A stretch of 64,000 nt of DNA from Tetracentron sinense. Its lineage: Eukaryota; Streptophyta; Magnoliopsida; Trochodendrales; Trochodendraceae. Below are positions 53,227-63,304 of this stretch, piece after piece. The DNA lies in NCBI GenBank assembly GCA_015143295.1, contig CM026567.1:15890416-15954415 (forward strand). Direction: 5' to 3'. The notes below the pieces were generated by a model, which ran no database searches, was not told the origin of the DNA, and was given only the letters and a program-made list of their open reading frames with translations. The first letter of the stretch is position 1; every line of letters starts with the position of its first letter. A program made the translations under genes and the position numbers.

Positions 53227-54756
53227 ACCTTAAGGAAAATTTGAACACAGGACCATATATTTGATGATTCTCGTTCAAGGAATTATCTGGTCCCAACCAT
53301 CATATGATGAGCCTTTTTTCTACAACTATTGACCGGATGGTCTAGAATAACATTTGATGAGGCTGAAAATTTGGGATATGACCAATCTATTGGAGCAGTC
53401 CCAATTAACAGTGTGGAGCCTCCTGCATAGGCACCACAGGAAACAGAAGGTTGAGAGGTTCATACTTCCACCTCTGAATAAATGAGGTTCCATATGAAAT
53501 GTATAAAGTTAAATTGTAAATTTGGGACTTTGCCAATGTTGGAGACATTTGATGTTGAAATGTAGGAGGTAGGTTTCTCATCCATCTGAAGCTTATAATG
53601 GGGATATCAGAAAAACAATAAAGGCAAAGATAAACTCTTGCAATGATTCTACTGTAGACTGCTCTTGGAAGGGTTAGAGGTTTGTTCCTACAAAGATTAG
53701 GTTGTCTGTATATGATAGAAAGTAATAATGAGCTAGGGTTAGGATTTGGTCATTCTCAGTTTTGACTGTCTCAAAAGGTTTCTAGTTCATGAGCTGGGTG
53801 TTTGATTTTTGGTTGAAAAAAGAATAGCTATGACTTGGTGAAACACTGAAACTGGGAATCGGCCAGCTAGCACCACTCCATCTGCCTAATAGGGATTTCT
53901 CCCTCATTTTCTTCGATTGTAGAGTTGCACCCCTTTTTTCTGTCATTTTGAAATATCCCCTATTTTCCTTATACTTTAGGAATCAACCATTGCCTTCCAA
54001 AAGGTCTTAGATTGACTACTGTGCCCTTTATAGAGTATATTTGGCAATACCCTTATAGAAGAATATATTGTGCTATAAGGACCATCTAGATCGGCATAAA
54101 CCGGATATCCATGCTGCCTCTTGTTCCTCGGATTTGCATGTCAACTAAAACGGGAAGTAGCAAGGACTGGTGTGCAGTAGAAGAGCTATAGAGAGCAAAG
54201 ATGAGGTCACCAGGAAAAAGGAACACCGGAATCACAAAGTTAAATTAATTCCCCTTTCCAATGGGGGAGGGTGAAGAGAATTCAATTAAGATTTGTGTCA
54301 GTTCGAATGTTTTCAGTTTGGATATGAAGATCTTTCCATTATTCTTCTATGACACACAACTCCATTACTACTACCATTACTCAGATTTGTCCTCCTTTAC
54401 CCTAAGACAAGCGCCCTCAAGGTGTACTCTGTAGGTTAACCAAATGCTGAACTGAGATTTCACAAGCTTCAGACTGCCCAGGCTGCAGGATGCCTCATAA
54501 ACTGCACCGTCCATTACTCAATAAAACTCTTCCATACCCACTAAATCACAAATTTTAAGCCATCCAAAGATTATAAAAAATTGGTTACCAACACAGGCCA
54601 AACCCTGCTATACTTCTTCTACAAAAGGATATAACACGGTTTATATCCCGTGATATATATCCCCCATTTTCCCCTAATTTTTCCTTCAACGTGTGATTAT
54701 GTGATATATTCCCTGCAAAACAATATGTCCCACGATATCGACATTCAAAACCTTCC
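53227..54756. other. No recognisable feature
   Basis: A/T-rich, no gene or clear repeat. A block at about 54630-54740 with GATATAT and CCACGATATCG words may be a decayed small repeat. Confidence 0.4.
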
Positions 54757-55345
54757 TAAGTCTTTTCTAAAAGGTCTTAGATCTGATATCAGAGGGAACA
54801 ACAGTCATTACAAGAAGATATAGATTTATTACTAAAGTGTCAGCAAAATAGAAGGGGGTTTTTTTAAGTGCCAAAACATGAAGGGATATGTTATAAATAT
54901 GCTTTACAGATCAGAAAATGGTGATGTATGGCATGGCTGAACTGAGGCAACTTCATTTTCTGAGTGCTTGAACGATCTTTTGAATGTCCAGTTTGAGGTT
55001 GCCGCTACCTAGGATGAACCAATACAAGAATAAACCATAATACTCACTTGTTGATGTCTATAACTTGTTCAAGTATTAGTTACACATGCTATTGCTATCT
55101 ATATGTTGATGGATGAGTTGATGTTTGTGAGCACTACTAATAAGACATATGAACTTCAATTGCAGGGGAAATTCCCTCAAGGATCCAGCTTCCATGGCTT
55201 ATGCCCGGGAATTCTTTCCTCACCATGGACGGGTTATCAGGAAAGCGGTTGCTACAGGGATGTATGCCCTTCCTACAAAGGCTCAGCTCTTGAAGAAGCT
55301 CAATGAAGATGGTAATAGCATGTCCAATTTGGTAACATTAGATTG
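54757..55345. repeat. Host segment, uninterrupted paralogue of 4840-4914 + 13012-13810
   Basis: Contains TCTGATATCAGAG...CATTACAAGAAGATA unbroken, whereas at 4914/13007 the same ACAAG site is split by the copia element. It is therefore a natural empty site. It also lacks the ~300-bp insertion at 13086-13385. Confidence 0.9.
55166..55311 (+). other. Exon-like block, unknown plant gene
   Basis: 146 bp, open in one frame, bounded by acceptor AATTGCAG (ending 55165) and donor G|GTAATA. The product reads NSLKDPASMAYAREFFPHHG, then RVIRKAVATGMYALPTKAQL and LKKLNED, which looks like a conserved globular protein rather than a transposon. I do not recognise the family. No further exons were identified nearby, so it is probably a relict or a lone exon of a gene with long introns. 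A damaged second copy is at 13655-13770. Confidence 0.5.
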
Positions 55346-56306
55346 TGTAATATAAGTTCTGCTAGCTGTCCGAGGGTTGCCTTTATCATATCTAAAATCA
55401 CCGCATGGGAGTGTTTATTTCTTTTTGCTCAATCATCACCAGGGAGTAATGTCCTAAAAAAACCTTTGTAAATATCCTGTAATTCATATTTTCATTTTCT
55501 CTGCTGCAGTGCCTTTTTTATGTATTTCTTGGAAGATAATATTATCATAATGTAGGAGTTATTTCTCAATTTTCTCATTTCAAGTAAAAGTATTTAATCT
55601 TGTTTCTTCTTTATGGAATTTATTTTGAAGTTTTTCCACGTGCCTTGCATGTGATGATCCTATTAAAATTTTAACCTTGACATAAAGCTCAACCTTCACT
55701 CTCATGGTTGGTGGTGACTCTATTCAACCTCATAAGTATGGGAATGAGGCCCGATCACGAGGCGACTATCGTACAAGAGGAATGCTAGCTCACTCTGAAA
55801 AATTTAGCCACTCACTGGTAGCAACAATGATTTTTCTTTTTTTAGTAGTGAAATAGGGTTAGGCCGCAACCACAGTTTTCGTTGGTTAGTGGTTTAGAGA
55901 GCTGAACACATGTTTGAGAAGCGGGCTAAACATGGTGGGCCTATCAACCACTACACAATCACTTGAGCGAATGAAACCCAGCCCGAATTCAACTTCGGGC
56001 CTAATCTTTAACCCGGACCAAGCCCAGCCTGTTATAATCTGAGCCTAACCTGCTCTTAACTCGGGCTAGGTCAAGCCAAGCCAAGCCAACCCAATGTTCA
56101 GCCCTATCCAAAATAACATTTTTTGGGGGGTCGTGGTGGTGGTTAGTATCTGTTTAGAGGTTAGAGGGTTAGAAGCCTAAAAGGTGGGCCAAATAGTGGG
56201 CATCTCAACCACCACACTGTAGGGAAAATTTAGAATATTTTCTATCGAGCAGTCTCCAGAAGCAAGCAAGACGAGGTACCTCTGCTTCGTAGACAAGGAT
56301 TTACCC
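55346..56306. other. No recognisable feature
   Basis: A/T-rich. A GGCC-rich stretch (55960-56110) with AGCCCAGCC/CCAAGCCAAGCC words resembles interiors of small hAT-type repeats, but ends are not seen. Confidence 0.35.
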
Positions 56307-56324
56307 GATGTGAGCATAGTTCAA

Positions 56325-56520
56325 AATATCGATACGTATCGGCCGATACGGGCCGATACGTACCGGATTTTCAGCCTACCGATACAGAGATACGCAGGAA
56401 AGAAAAAAATACTGCGTATCGGTGCGTATCGGTACCGATACGCACCGATACTCACCGATACTCACCGATACTCACCGATACGCACCGATACGCACCGATA
56501 CGCTGTGATACGCAGCTGTT
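56325..56520. repeat. Subterminal ACCGATACG array
   Basis: About 15 copies of CCGATACG, CCGATACTCA or their complement CGTATCGG, partly in perfect 10-bp tandem (ACCGATACTC repeated). Mirrored at the other end. Confidence 0.9.
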
Positions 56521-56672
56521 TTACAAAAAAAAAAATTTAAAGCATCGACCGATGGTGTTCAAGGGAGAGATTTAAAAAAAAAAAAGAGGAGAGCTATTAA
56601 AAAAAGACTGATACAGATTAAAAGGATAAGAATTTTTCACTCTAAAGTTTTTTTTTTTTTTTAAATCAAGCT

Positions 56673-56884
56673 TAGATTATTGAATCCTAAGGGTTAGTGA
56701 ATCTTAACTACAGTTAGTAGGAGTTAAAAGGGACAGTCAATAAGTGCGATTGAAATCTCCCAAGGTTATAAAAATAAATAAAATTAACCCTATTAAAAAA
56801 ATCACACCCACATGCCAACGTGTCTCTTTTAACTCTTATTAATTGTGCTTAAGATTCACTAACCCTTGGGGTTCAACAATCTAA
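56673..56884. mobile_element. Foldback MITE-like repeat
   Basis: The arms 56673-56734 and 56822-56884 are imperfect inverted repeats of ~62 bp around AGGGTTAGTGAATCTTAA, with a ~87-bp loop. The core is shared with repeats at 18700-18990 and 36280-36430. Confidence 0.7.
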
Positions 56885-57848
56885 CCTTGGTTTTTTTTAT
56901 AAAAAAAATTAACCCTGTTAACTTGTAATCACCTAAACGGCTAAACACCACTCAATAGATTTGGAAGTCCTACTTGTTTATATTTTTTTTGTCGGTAAGA
57001 AGTAATTTCATTAAAAAATGAGGATTCACAAATAGTGAATCATAAAGAGCCCAAACAAACAGAGCATAGACTAACTACCACCAAATAAAATTACAGTCAT
57101 CTGCTTGTTTACATCAAAAATAAAAAATTAAAAAAATTGAACAATGGTCCTGCTTGATTACATAAAAAAATAAAAAATTATATTTACATCCACTTCATAG
57201 TCAAATAAAATTATAATCATCTTCGTTTGATCTTGATTTCGTTTGATCTTGATGCTGGGTCTTCGATTATTCAACAATTTCCTCATCTTCCCATATTGTT
57301 TAAGTCCTCAAAAAAAACATCGAGCTCGTCAATTGCAGAGAGAAATAGGTTTGGAAACTAAAATGCTAAATTTCAATTAGTGAAATGTGTATTCATAAAT
57401 TCTTTAGATATCTAAAACAATTAAAATGGATAATCATTGAAATATTAAGTGTAGATAACTTAAATTTTCAACTCTAAGTTGATATATACTAATGATCATT
57501 AATTCTAGATTATATTTCTTATACTTGGTTAACTAACTATTGTTTGTATTTTCATGCATATTTATCAACGCGCACGCCTTTTTTAACTTATAACTTTTTT
57601 AATTCTCATATGTATGATTATAAATGTAGTTGAAGGTCTTCATTTAGTTTGTTTTTAGATTATATCTGCATTAAAAGAGGTTTTATGTAAGGTATCCAAG
57701 TTTTTCCTTGCGTATCCAAGCTTTTTTTAGCGTATCCTGAATTTTTACGCCGTATCCAACCGATACGGTACCGATACGCCGATACGTATCCTATTTTGGG
57801 CTAACCGATACGGCGACCGATACCGATATTTTGAACCATGGATGTGAG

Positions 57849-58094
57849 ATATCACATTGTTCGAGGAACCCTAGATGCTGTCCTGATTAAATATGCTCTT
57901 CTCTTCCACCCCTGGACAGTGGATAATTCACCCTGATTTTGAGAAGCAAACTCCGAAGAGCAGGTGGGTTAGTTTAGAGCTAATTGTTGGAATTAGAAAG
58001 AAACAACAAGATGTTTCTTTTGTCCCTTCCAGGATTGGCGACTAGAAGGATACTAAACACATGACATCTTCTTTTCATCAAATGAACCACCGAG
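57849..58094. other. Spacer, no feature
   Basis: Short unique sequence between the hAT-like element and a duplicated block; no gene seen. Confidence 0.4.
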
Positions 58095-58345
58095 TCCATA
58101 AATCCAATGGAAAAAAGGGTGGTAAGCTAAGGAAGTCGGCTGGATCAGAATCGAAGAATGAGGGCTAACGAAGTTACCATGATAATAGCTCATCAGCGGG
58201 CAATTTATGGTGGCGTAATAACTACATAGGTCAACTAGACAGTGTTGACACCTCAGTTGAACTATTGGTCTCCTCCCAGAAATACTATTTTGACTGGTGC
58301 ATTATCATCTAAATCCTACAGTCGCCATGATGGGGAAATAGTGTG
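58095..58345. repeat. Duplicated block with TCCTCCCAGAAATAC, intact
   Basis: Shares CATAAATCCA...GAATGAGGGCTAACGAAG with 22577 and 23345, and CACCTCAGT|TGAACTATTGGTCTCCTCCC with the split copy at 58733-58794 + 62057-62150. It serves as the empty-site version of the solo-LTR target. Confidence 0.85.
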
Positions 58346-58369
58346 CATCATTGAGGTCTTTGTTGGTTA

Positions 58370-58730
58370 AGTGACTCATAGGGTCAGTTGCTTCTGGAGA
58401 GACCCGTAGGGTCAGTTGGATTTGGGGTGACCCGTAGGGTCGGTTACTTTTGGAGCGAACCGTAGGGTCAGTTGTTTCTGGAGCGACCGTAGGGTCAATT
58501 GCATATGGAATGACCCGTAGGGTCAGTTACTTTTGGAGTGACCTGTAGGGTCGGTTACTTTTGGAGCGACCCGTAGGGTCGGTTGCTTTTGGAGCGATCC
58601 GTAGGGTCAGTTGCTTTTGGAGTGACCCGTAGGGTCAATTGCATTTGGAATGACCTGTAGGGTCAGTTGCATTTGGGGTGACCCGTAGGGTAAGTTACTT
58701 TTGGAGCGACCCGTAGGGTTGGTTGCTTTT
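58370..58730. repeat. 28-bp minisatellite, about 13 units
   Basis: Consensus GACCCGTAGGGTC + AGTTGCTTTTGGAGT. The first 13 bases are a perfect palindromic hairpin (GACCC-GTA-GGGTC). Units alternate between A/G and TG/TC variants. It lies between two copies of the duplicated block. Confidence 0.93.
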
Positions 58731-58732
58731 CA

Positions 58733-58794
58733 ACTGCCAATTTATGGTGGTGTAATAACTACATAGGTCAACCAGACAGTGTTGACACCTCAGT
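58733..58794. repeat. Second copy of duplicated block, left half
   Basis: CAATTTATGGTGG...CACCTCAGT, broken by the solo LTR and resumed at 62052. Confidence 0.85.
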
Positions 58795-59429
58795 TGTCGC
58801 GCCCCAAAATACCCCTAGGAGTTAGGATACTTTGGCGACGTGACTTATCCTTCAAACCATCCTGCAAGAGCATACAAGGCAAGCTAAATAGGGAACTGAA
58901 AATTTCTTTAATCACTTAACTGTATTTTAAGTGCAATTGATTACAATAACTAAAGATAAACTAAGACATGTATATAAAATCCTTAACCCGAGTTACCAAC
59001 TCAAGGGATACACATATCCCCAAAATAAAAACCCAAAATACATGTCTCTCTCCCTCAACCCAACCATTGGCCCCATGCCAAGACTCCTAGCATTCGGATG
59101 ACAATCCCGAGCAAGCTCCTACTCTCCATGAACTGCCTTGATCCACGGACCCGTAGCATATGTGTCGAACTGTGAACCTGCCGACATCAATATGTACGGC
59201 TGAGTATGGAATACTCAGCGAGTATAAGCTACTAGCTAACAATAGTAATAACAATAATAAGTTATGCATGGTGCAGTTCATTATCATATAAACATAATCA
59301 GAGTGCAGAAGCAAGAACAATTTAACAAATATAACTCTTGAACATCATATTAAAAATCATACCTTAGGTTCATGCTTTAACTAAAACATATATTAATTAC
59401 CTTGTTAGTCTTGTGAGTTTCTTGTGCAT

Positions 59430-59940
59430 CTTGTCTTATTTGGCTAGTACCCGTACTATGAAATGGACGGACATACTAGGATCTTGTTATTCTTGCTTCA
59501 CTTGTTTAACTAGTACCCGAACTATGACTTGGACGGACATACTAGGATCTTGTTATTCTTGCTTGACTTGTTTAACTAGTACCCGAACTATGACTTGGAT
59601 GGTTATACTAGCTTCTTGTCTTGCTTGACTAATGCCCAGACTATAATGGAACGGAACACATTAACCTCCTTGTCTTGACTTGACTAGTGCCCGGACTATG
59701 GTGGAACGGAACACACTAGTTATTTCACTTGTGTACTAATGCCTGGACTATGATGGAACAAAACACGTTAGCATCCTTGTCTTGACTTGACTAGTGCCCG
59801 GACTATGGTGGAACGGAACACACTAATTATTTCACTTGTGTACTAATGCCTGGACTATGATAGAACAGAACACATTAGCATCCTTGTACTTGCTTTGCTA
59901 ATGCCCGAACTATAATGGGACGGAACACATTAGTAAATTA
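59430..59940. repeat. Minisatellites inside solo LTR (~66 and 107 bp)
   Basis: First part: about three units around CTAGTACCCGAACTATGACT. Second part: a 107-bp unit at 59684 and 59791 starting CTAGTGCCCGGACTATGG. Both share an older half-unit C(T)A(G/A)TGCC(C/T)G(A/G)ACTAT. Confidence 0.88.
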
Positions 59941-61097
59941 ACTTGCTTGTTTTCTTGTGAGCTAGGTATGACATATCCGAGGATATGCCCTACCCTTGAC
60001 CGGCCTGATGTCTGGTTTTATCAATTGTTTAGTAAATCACATGTCTTGCTTTTTCTTGGTTTCTTATATACATATACTTAAAAACCTTGTTCATGCATAC
60101 ATGCGTGCTCGTGTGTGGTAATTCGTGGGCATAATAATGACTTGAAGAGATTGAGGACATCAAATAACATTTCATCATTTATAGGCACATGAGAATTTGA
60201 GGAAACTCATAAAGCATATTTTCATATTTACTAAATTTTGGGGAAAGATCCCTGGTTCATATCTCATAACTTTCGTTTCACATTCCACACATATATTACA
60301 TCAAACACCTTGCATGTAACGTTTCTTCAAAGCTATATTCATGTTCCCTTAGTCTTAGGTTTTTCAACTTATTCATACATTTTATAAAACATGTGGTGTT
60401 CAACAATTTCTATGTACATGTGAGAAGTTTAACTCAACCATGTAGGGCATGCTAGCTGAATTTACCAAGTTAGGAACAACCTTAAATCATGTTTGCATCG
60501 TCTTAGATTCTAAAACCCACACATGCATTTCATCAAACACCTTGCATACGACATTTTTATAGGCATTTATTCGTGTCTTTATGTTCATACATTTCATAAA
60601 AAATATGGAGTGCATTTATTATAATTATATTGTCTTTCCCATTTTCCATCACCCACATTCATCACAACTAAATCATCTTATGCATTTTTAGGGAGACTTA
60701 GTTCTTTTCAAAATTTGAACCACAAAACAAGCATAATCGTTTTTCAAACACAAACCTAGGTTATTACTAAGTTTACTAGTAAGGGTGTACTAGCCTTTGA
60801 AATCAACCCTTGATTGGAGAAAACCCTTGTTTGGAAAACCCCCAACTTGATAGAGGATGATCCCACTTGAAGAGAATGCTTCAAGCTTGAATGAGGGGAA
60901 GATCCACCTTGAGATCCCTTGATCTAAATCCACAACCTTCCTTGTATCCTCTCCAATTCTCCCTTCTCTTCTCCTTTCCTCTCCACAACTCTCCTCTAGG
61001 TTTAGGATAACCAAAAACCCCCAAATGTGATCCCTATTTATAGGCAAGGAGGGTAGAAACCCTAAAAATTCTGAAAAAGAGAACAATTTCGCGCACG

Positions 61098-61224
61098 TAC
61101 GATCGTTCGTAGCACTTCTACGATCGTTTGTAGGCTTCCTATGATCGATCGTAGACTTGACAGTGAGTTTTTAGCACTTTCGGAACTCTACGATCGTTCG
61201 TAGGTCGTTTACGAACTATCGTAC
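61098..61224. repeat. Phased array of ACGATCGT palindrome words
   Basis: The word TACGATCGTTCGTAG or a close variant is at about 61098, 61118, 61139, 61188 and 61209, so spacing within groups is 20-21 bp. ACGATCGT is a perfect 8-bp palindrome. The array is upstream of the minus-strand TATA at 61033-61044. Confidence 0.82.
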
Positions 61225-62051
61225 CTGGGACATAATTTTTTCCTGTTTTTCCCGCTTTGGTATTTTGGCCATAACTTTTGACTCGCTTATCGGATTTTAA
61301 CGATTCAACTTGCGTTGGACTCGTCTTTAGAAGGAGAACAACTTTGATGCTTTGAAGAATTTCTAATTCTACTTTATTCATAGACCATTTTGCCCCTAAA
61401 GCTGACTGGTCTGAAACTGGGTTTCAGCAGTCCAGATTTATAGCAGACCCAGTTTTGGAAATTCGGCGTTTAACTCAACCCCAACTCAAAATATGGAAAA
61501 ATGATAAGACATGGAACTCAAAGTGGGTTCCATATACCTTTCCAAAAATTCAAGAATCACTCGATTCCGGTCCATGGTGACAACTATGCCTCCCTAAAGT
61601 TAAGGGTATGCAAAGACCTTTTTCTTTTTTTCAATTTTGATCATACTTTGATCACTTAGAGTGTTTCACACTCTTGTTTTAACACCCTTAAACATCAAGG
61701 AGTGTTCTTTAGCACCCTCACACACCATAAAATATATAATAAGATCCTCACATCATACACAAGCACATAGGGAACCTTGGCCTCAAAAGCACTGTTCATA
61801 GCATTATTCACACACTATTCACTTCCAACCCTTTAAGCACTTAGGGTATTTCATATACCCTTGATTCTACACACAGAGAGTATATTTATACTCTCTTTTG
61901 AGGCTTAACACCCGCACCTAAAACCCTCACTTAATTCATTAACCAAACCCAACTTATAATAAAGGCCTTTGGCATTCCAATACTAGTGCCCTTGGCACTA
62001 TTCACTAACACTATTCACTTGAACAGTGAACCAAATTTCCAGGGCGTCACA

Positions 62052-62150
62052 TCAGTTGAGCCATTGGTCTCCTCCCAGAAATACTATTCTGTCCGGGGCA
62101 TTATTCTAAGTCCTATAGTCGCCATGATGGGAAATAGTGTGGCTTATTCA
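62052..62150. repeat. Second copy of duplicated block, right half
   Basis: TCAGTTGAGCCATTGGTCTCC...CGCCATGATGGG, continuing the block interrupted at 58794. Confidence 0.85.
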
Positions 62151-62204
62151 ACATGATTTCTTAATCCAGTCTGTTCCGCATTGAAAAACTAGTAGATTTC
62201 ATCA

Positions 62205-62600
62205 TTGTCTAAATTCATGCAACCTCTTAGACTTTGGTTTTCATGGCCATCCTTTCACTTGGAATCACAAGGTAATATCAAAGCACAATTAGATCGGTTT
62301 TTGGTTAATCTGGAATGTCTTTGGCTTTTGGGAAAGCTGTGGTCTTTTTTTAGGTCCGATCACCGCCCTTTACTTTGGACACGAACCGGTTTATATAGAG
62401 AGGTCCAAGACCCTTTCATTTGAAGCAATGTGGACCACCCATGAGGGATGCAAAAATATAATTTCGCGGGTTTGATCTAGCAAGGAGATAGATTCTCCAA
62501 TGTTATTCTATTTGGAACAAATCAAATTTCGAAAAGTACAAGTTAAAATTCAGAAGGCGGTTGAGGATAGACCTCATTAAAATTTGGCCCATCATTGGTG
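62205..62600 (+). pseudogene. LINE endonuclease fragment
   Basis: The translation gives LRLWFSWPSFHLESQ in one frame and GFHGHPFTWNHKGNIKAQLD / RFLVN, then SDHRPLL in another, typical of the C-terminal part of the LINE AP-endonuclease. After a frameshift it continues with FEAMWTTHEGCKNIIS of the linker before RT. Truncated on both sides and frameshifted. It is on the opposite strand to the LINE at 1-4320. Confidence 0.78.
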
Positions 62601-62650
62601 GATCAAAAGAAGACTCAGGCACCCAGAACGATCTAATCGAATGGCTTAAC

Positions 62651-63296
62651 TAGGAGTGTATTCAATCCGAGCTTGTCCAAGTTTGAGCTTGGCTTGAACA
62701 TGCTCGAGCTCAACTTAAGCTTGATTCGAGCTCAAATTTTTTAGGCTTGAGCTTGGCTTGAACAAGCTTGATTGAACTTGAGCTTCGTTCAAGCTCGAAC
62801 TTTATTCAAGCCGAGCCGAGCTAAGCTCAAGTTGGCTTGAGCTTGATTCATGGAATTATTTCGTTTAATTTTACATGATTTTAATGAAAGTATTTATTAA
62901 TAAATTACAATATAAAAAAGTAAAGTAAACTAATACATAAAAGGTTTTGCTTTTAACTTCTTAACATTTTGTGTTCTCTCTTGAATTTATTTATAATTAA
63001 TTACAAAATCAAAAATACTATTTTTGTTAATATAATAACAATACTCAACAAATATTGTGTATCCATATAACATGTCGAGCCGAGTCAAGCTCAAGTCGAA
63101 TCAAGCTCTAAATGACTCGAGCTTCGAGCCAAGGCGAATAAAATAGTGTCTGGCTTGAGCTTGCCATGTTTAAACATTCAAGCTCAAATAAAAGCTTGGC
63201 TTGATTCATTCGAGCCTGATTTGCCAGGTTGAGCTTGGCTTGAACAAGCCAAGCTAAGTTGAGCCGACAAGCTAGCTTGGCTTGAGTGCATCCCTA
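62651..63296. mobile_element. Non-autonomous hAT-like element, 646 bp
   Basis: Ends TAGGAGTGTATTCAA and, on the minus strand, TAGGGATGCACTCAA pair as inverted repeats. The perfect 8-bp duplication GGCTTAAC (62643-62650 and 63297-63304) flanks it. The interior is rich in GAGCTTGGCTTGA words in both orientations with an A/T-rich centre, as in many plant hAT MITEs. Non-coding. Confidence 0.93.
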
Positions 63297-63304
63297 GGCT
63301 TAAC

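Larger units (their letters stand above)
56315..57840. mobile_element. Non-autonomous hAT-like element with GATACG words
   Basis: Inverted ends CATAGTTCAAAATATCG and CATGGTTCAAAATATCG are flanked by the perfect 8-bp duplication GATGTGAG (56307-56314 and 57841-57848), which fits hAT. Both subterminal regions are packed with (C)CGATACG and its complement (56325-56520 and 57700-57830). The interior is A/T-rich and non-coding with a nested foldback (56673-56884). Confidence 0.88.
58795..62051 (-). mobile_element. Solo LTR, 3257 bp, gypsy-type
   Basis: Starts TGTCGCGCCCC and ends GGGCGTCACA, forming imperfect inverted ends, with the perfect 5-bp duplication TCAGT (58790-58794 and 62052-62056). 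There is no primer site, purine tract or coding region, so this is one LTR left by recombination. The left end, the GGAATACTCAGCG block and the block AACTTTTGACTCGCTTATCGG all match the LTRs at 5201-9285, placing it in a related family and on the minus strand. The CTATTTATAGG at 61033-61044 is the likely TATA region. Confidence 0.9.

Noticed and set aside
58370..58730. 28-bp repeats considered as a CRISPR array
   Set aside because: Units are contiguous with no unique spacers; a minisatellite.
59413..59628. Repeat-protein gene in the solo LTR (STRTMTWTDILGSCYS units)
   Set aside because: The frame simply translates the DNA minisatellite and ends with it; no start context or domain.
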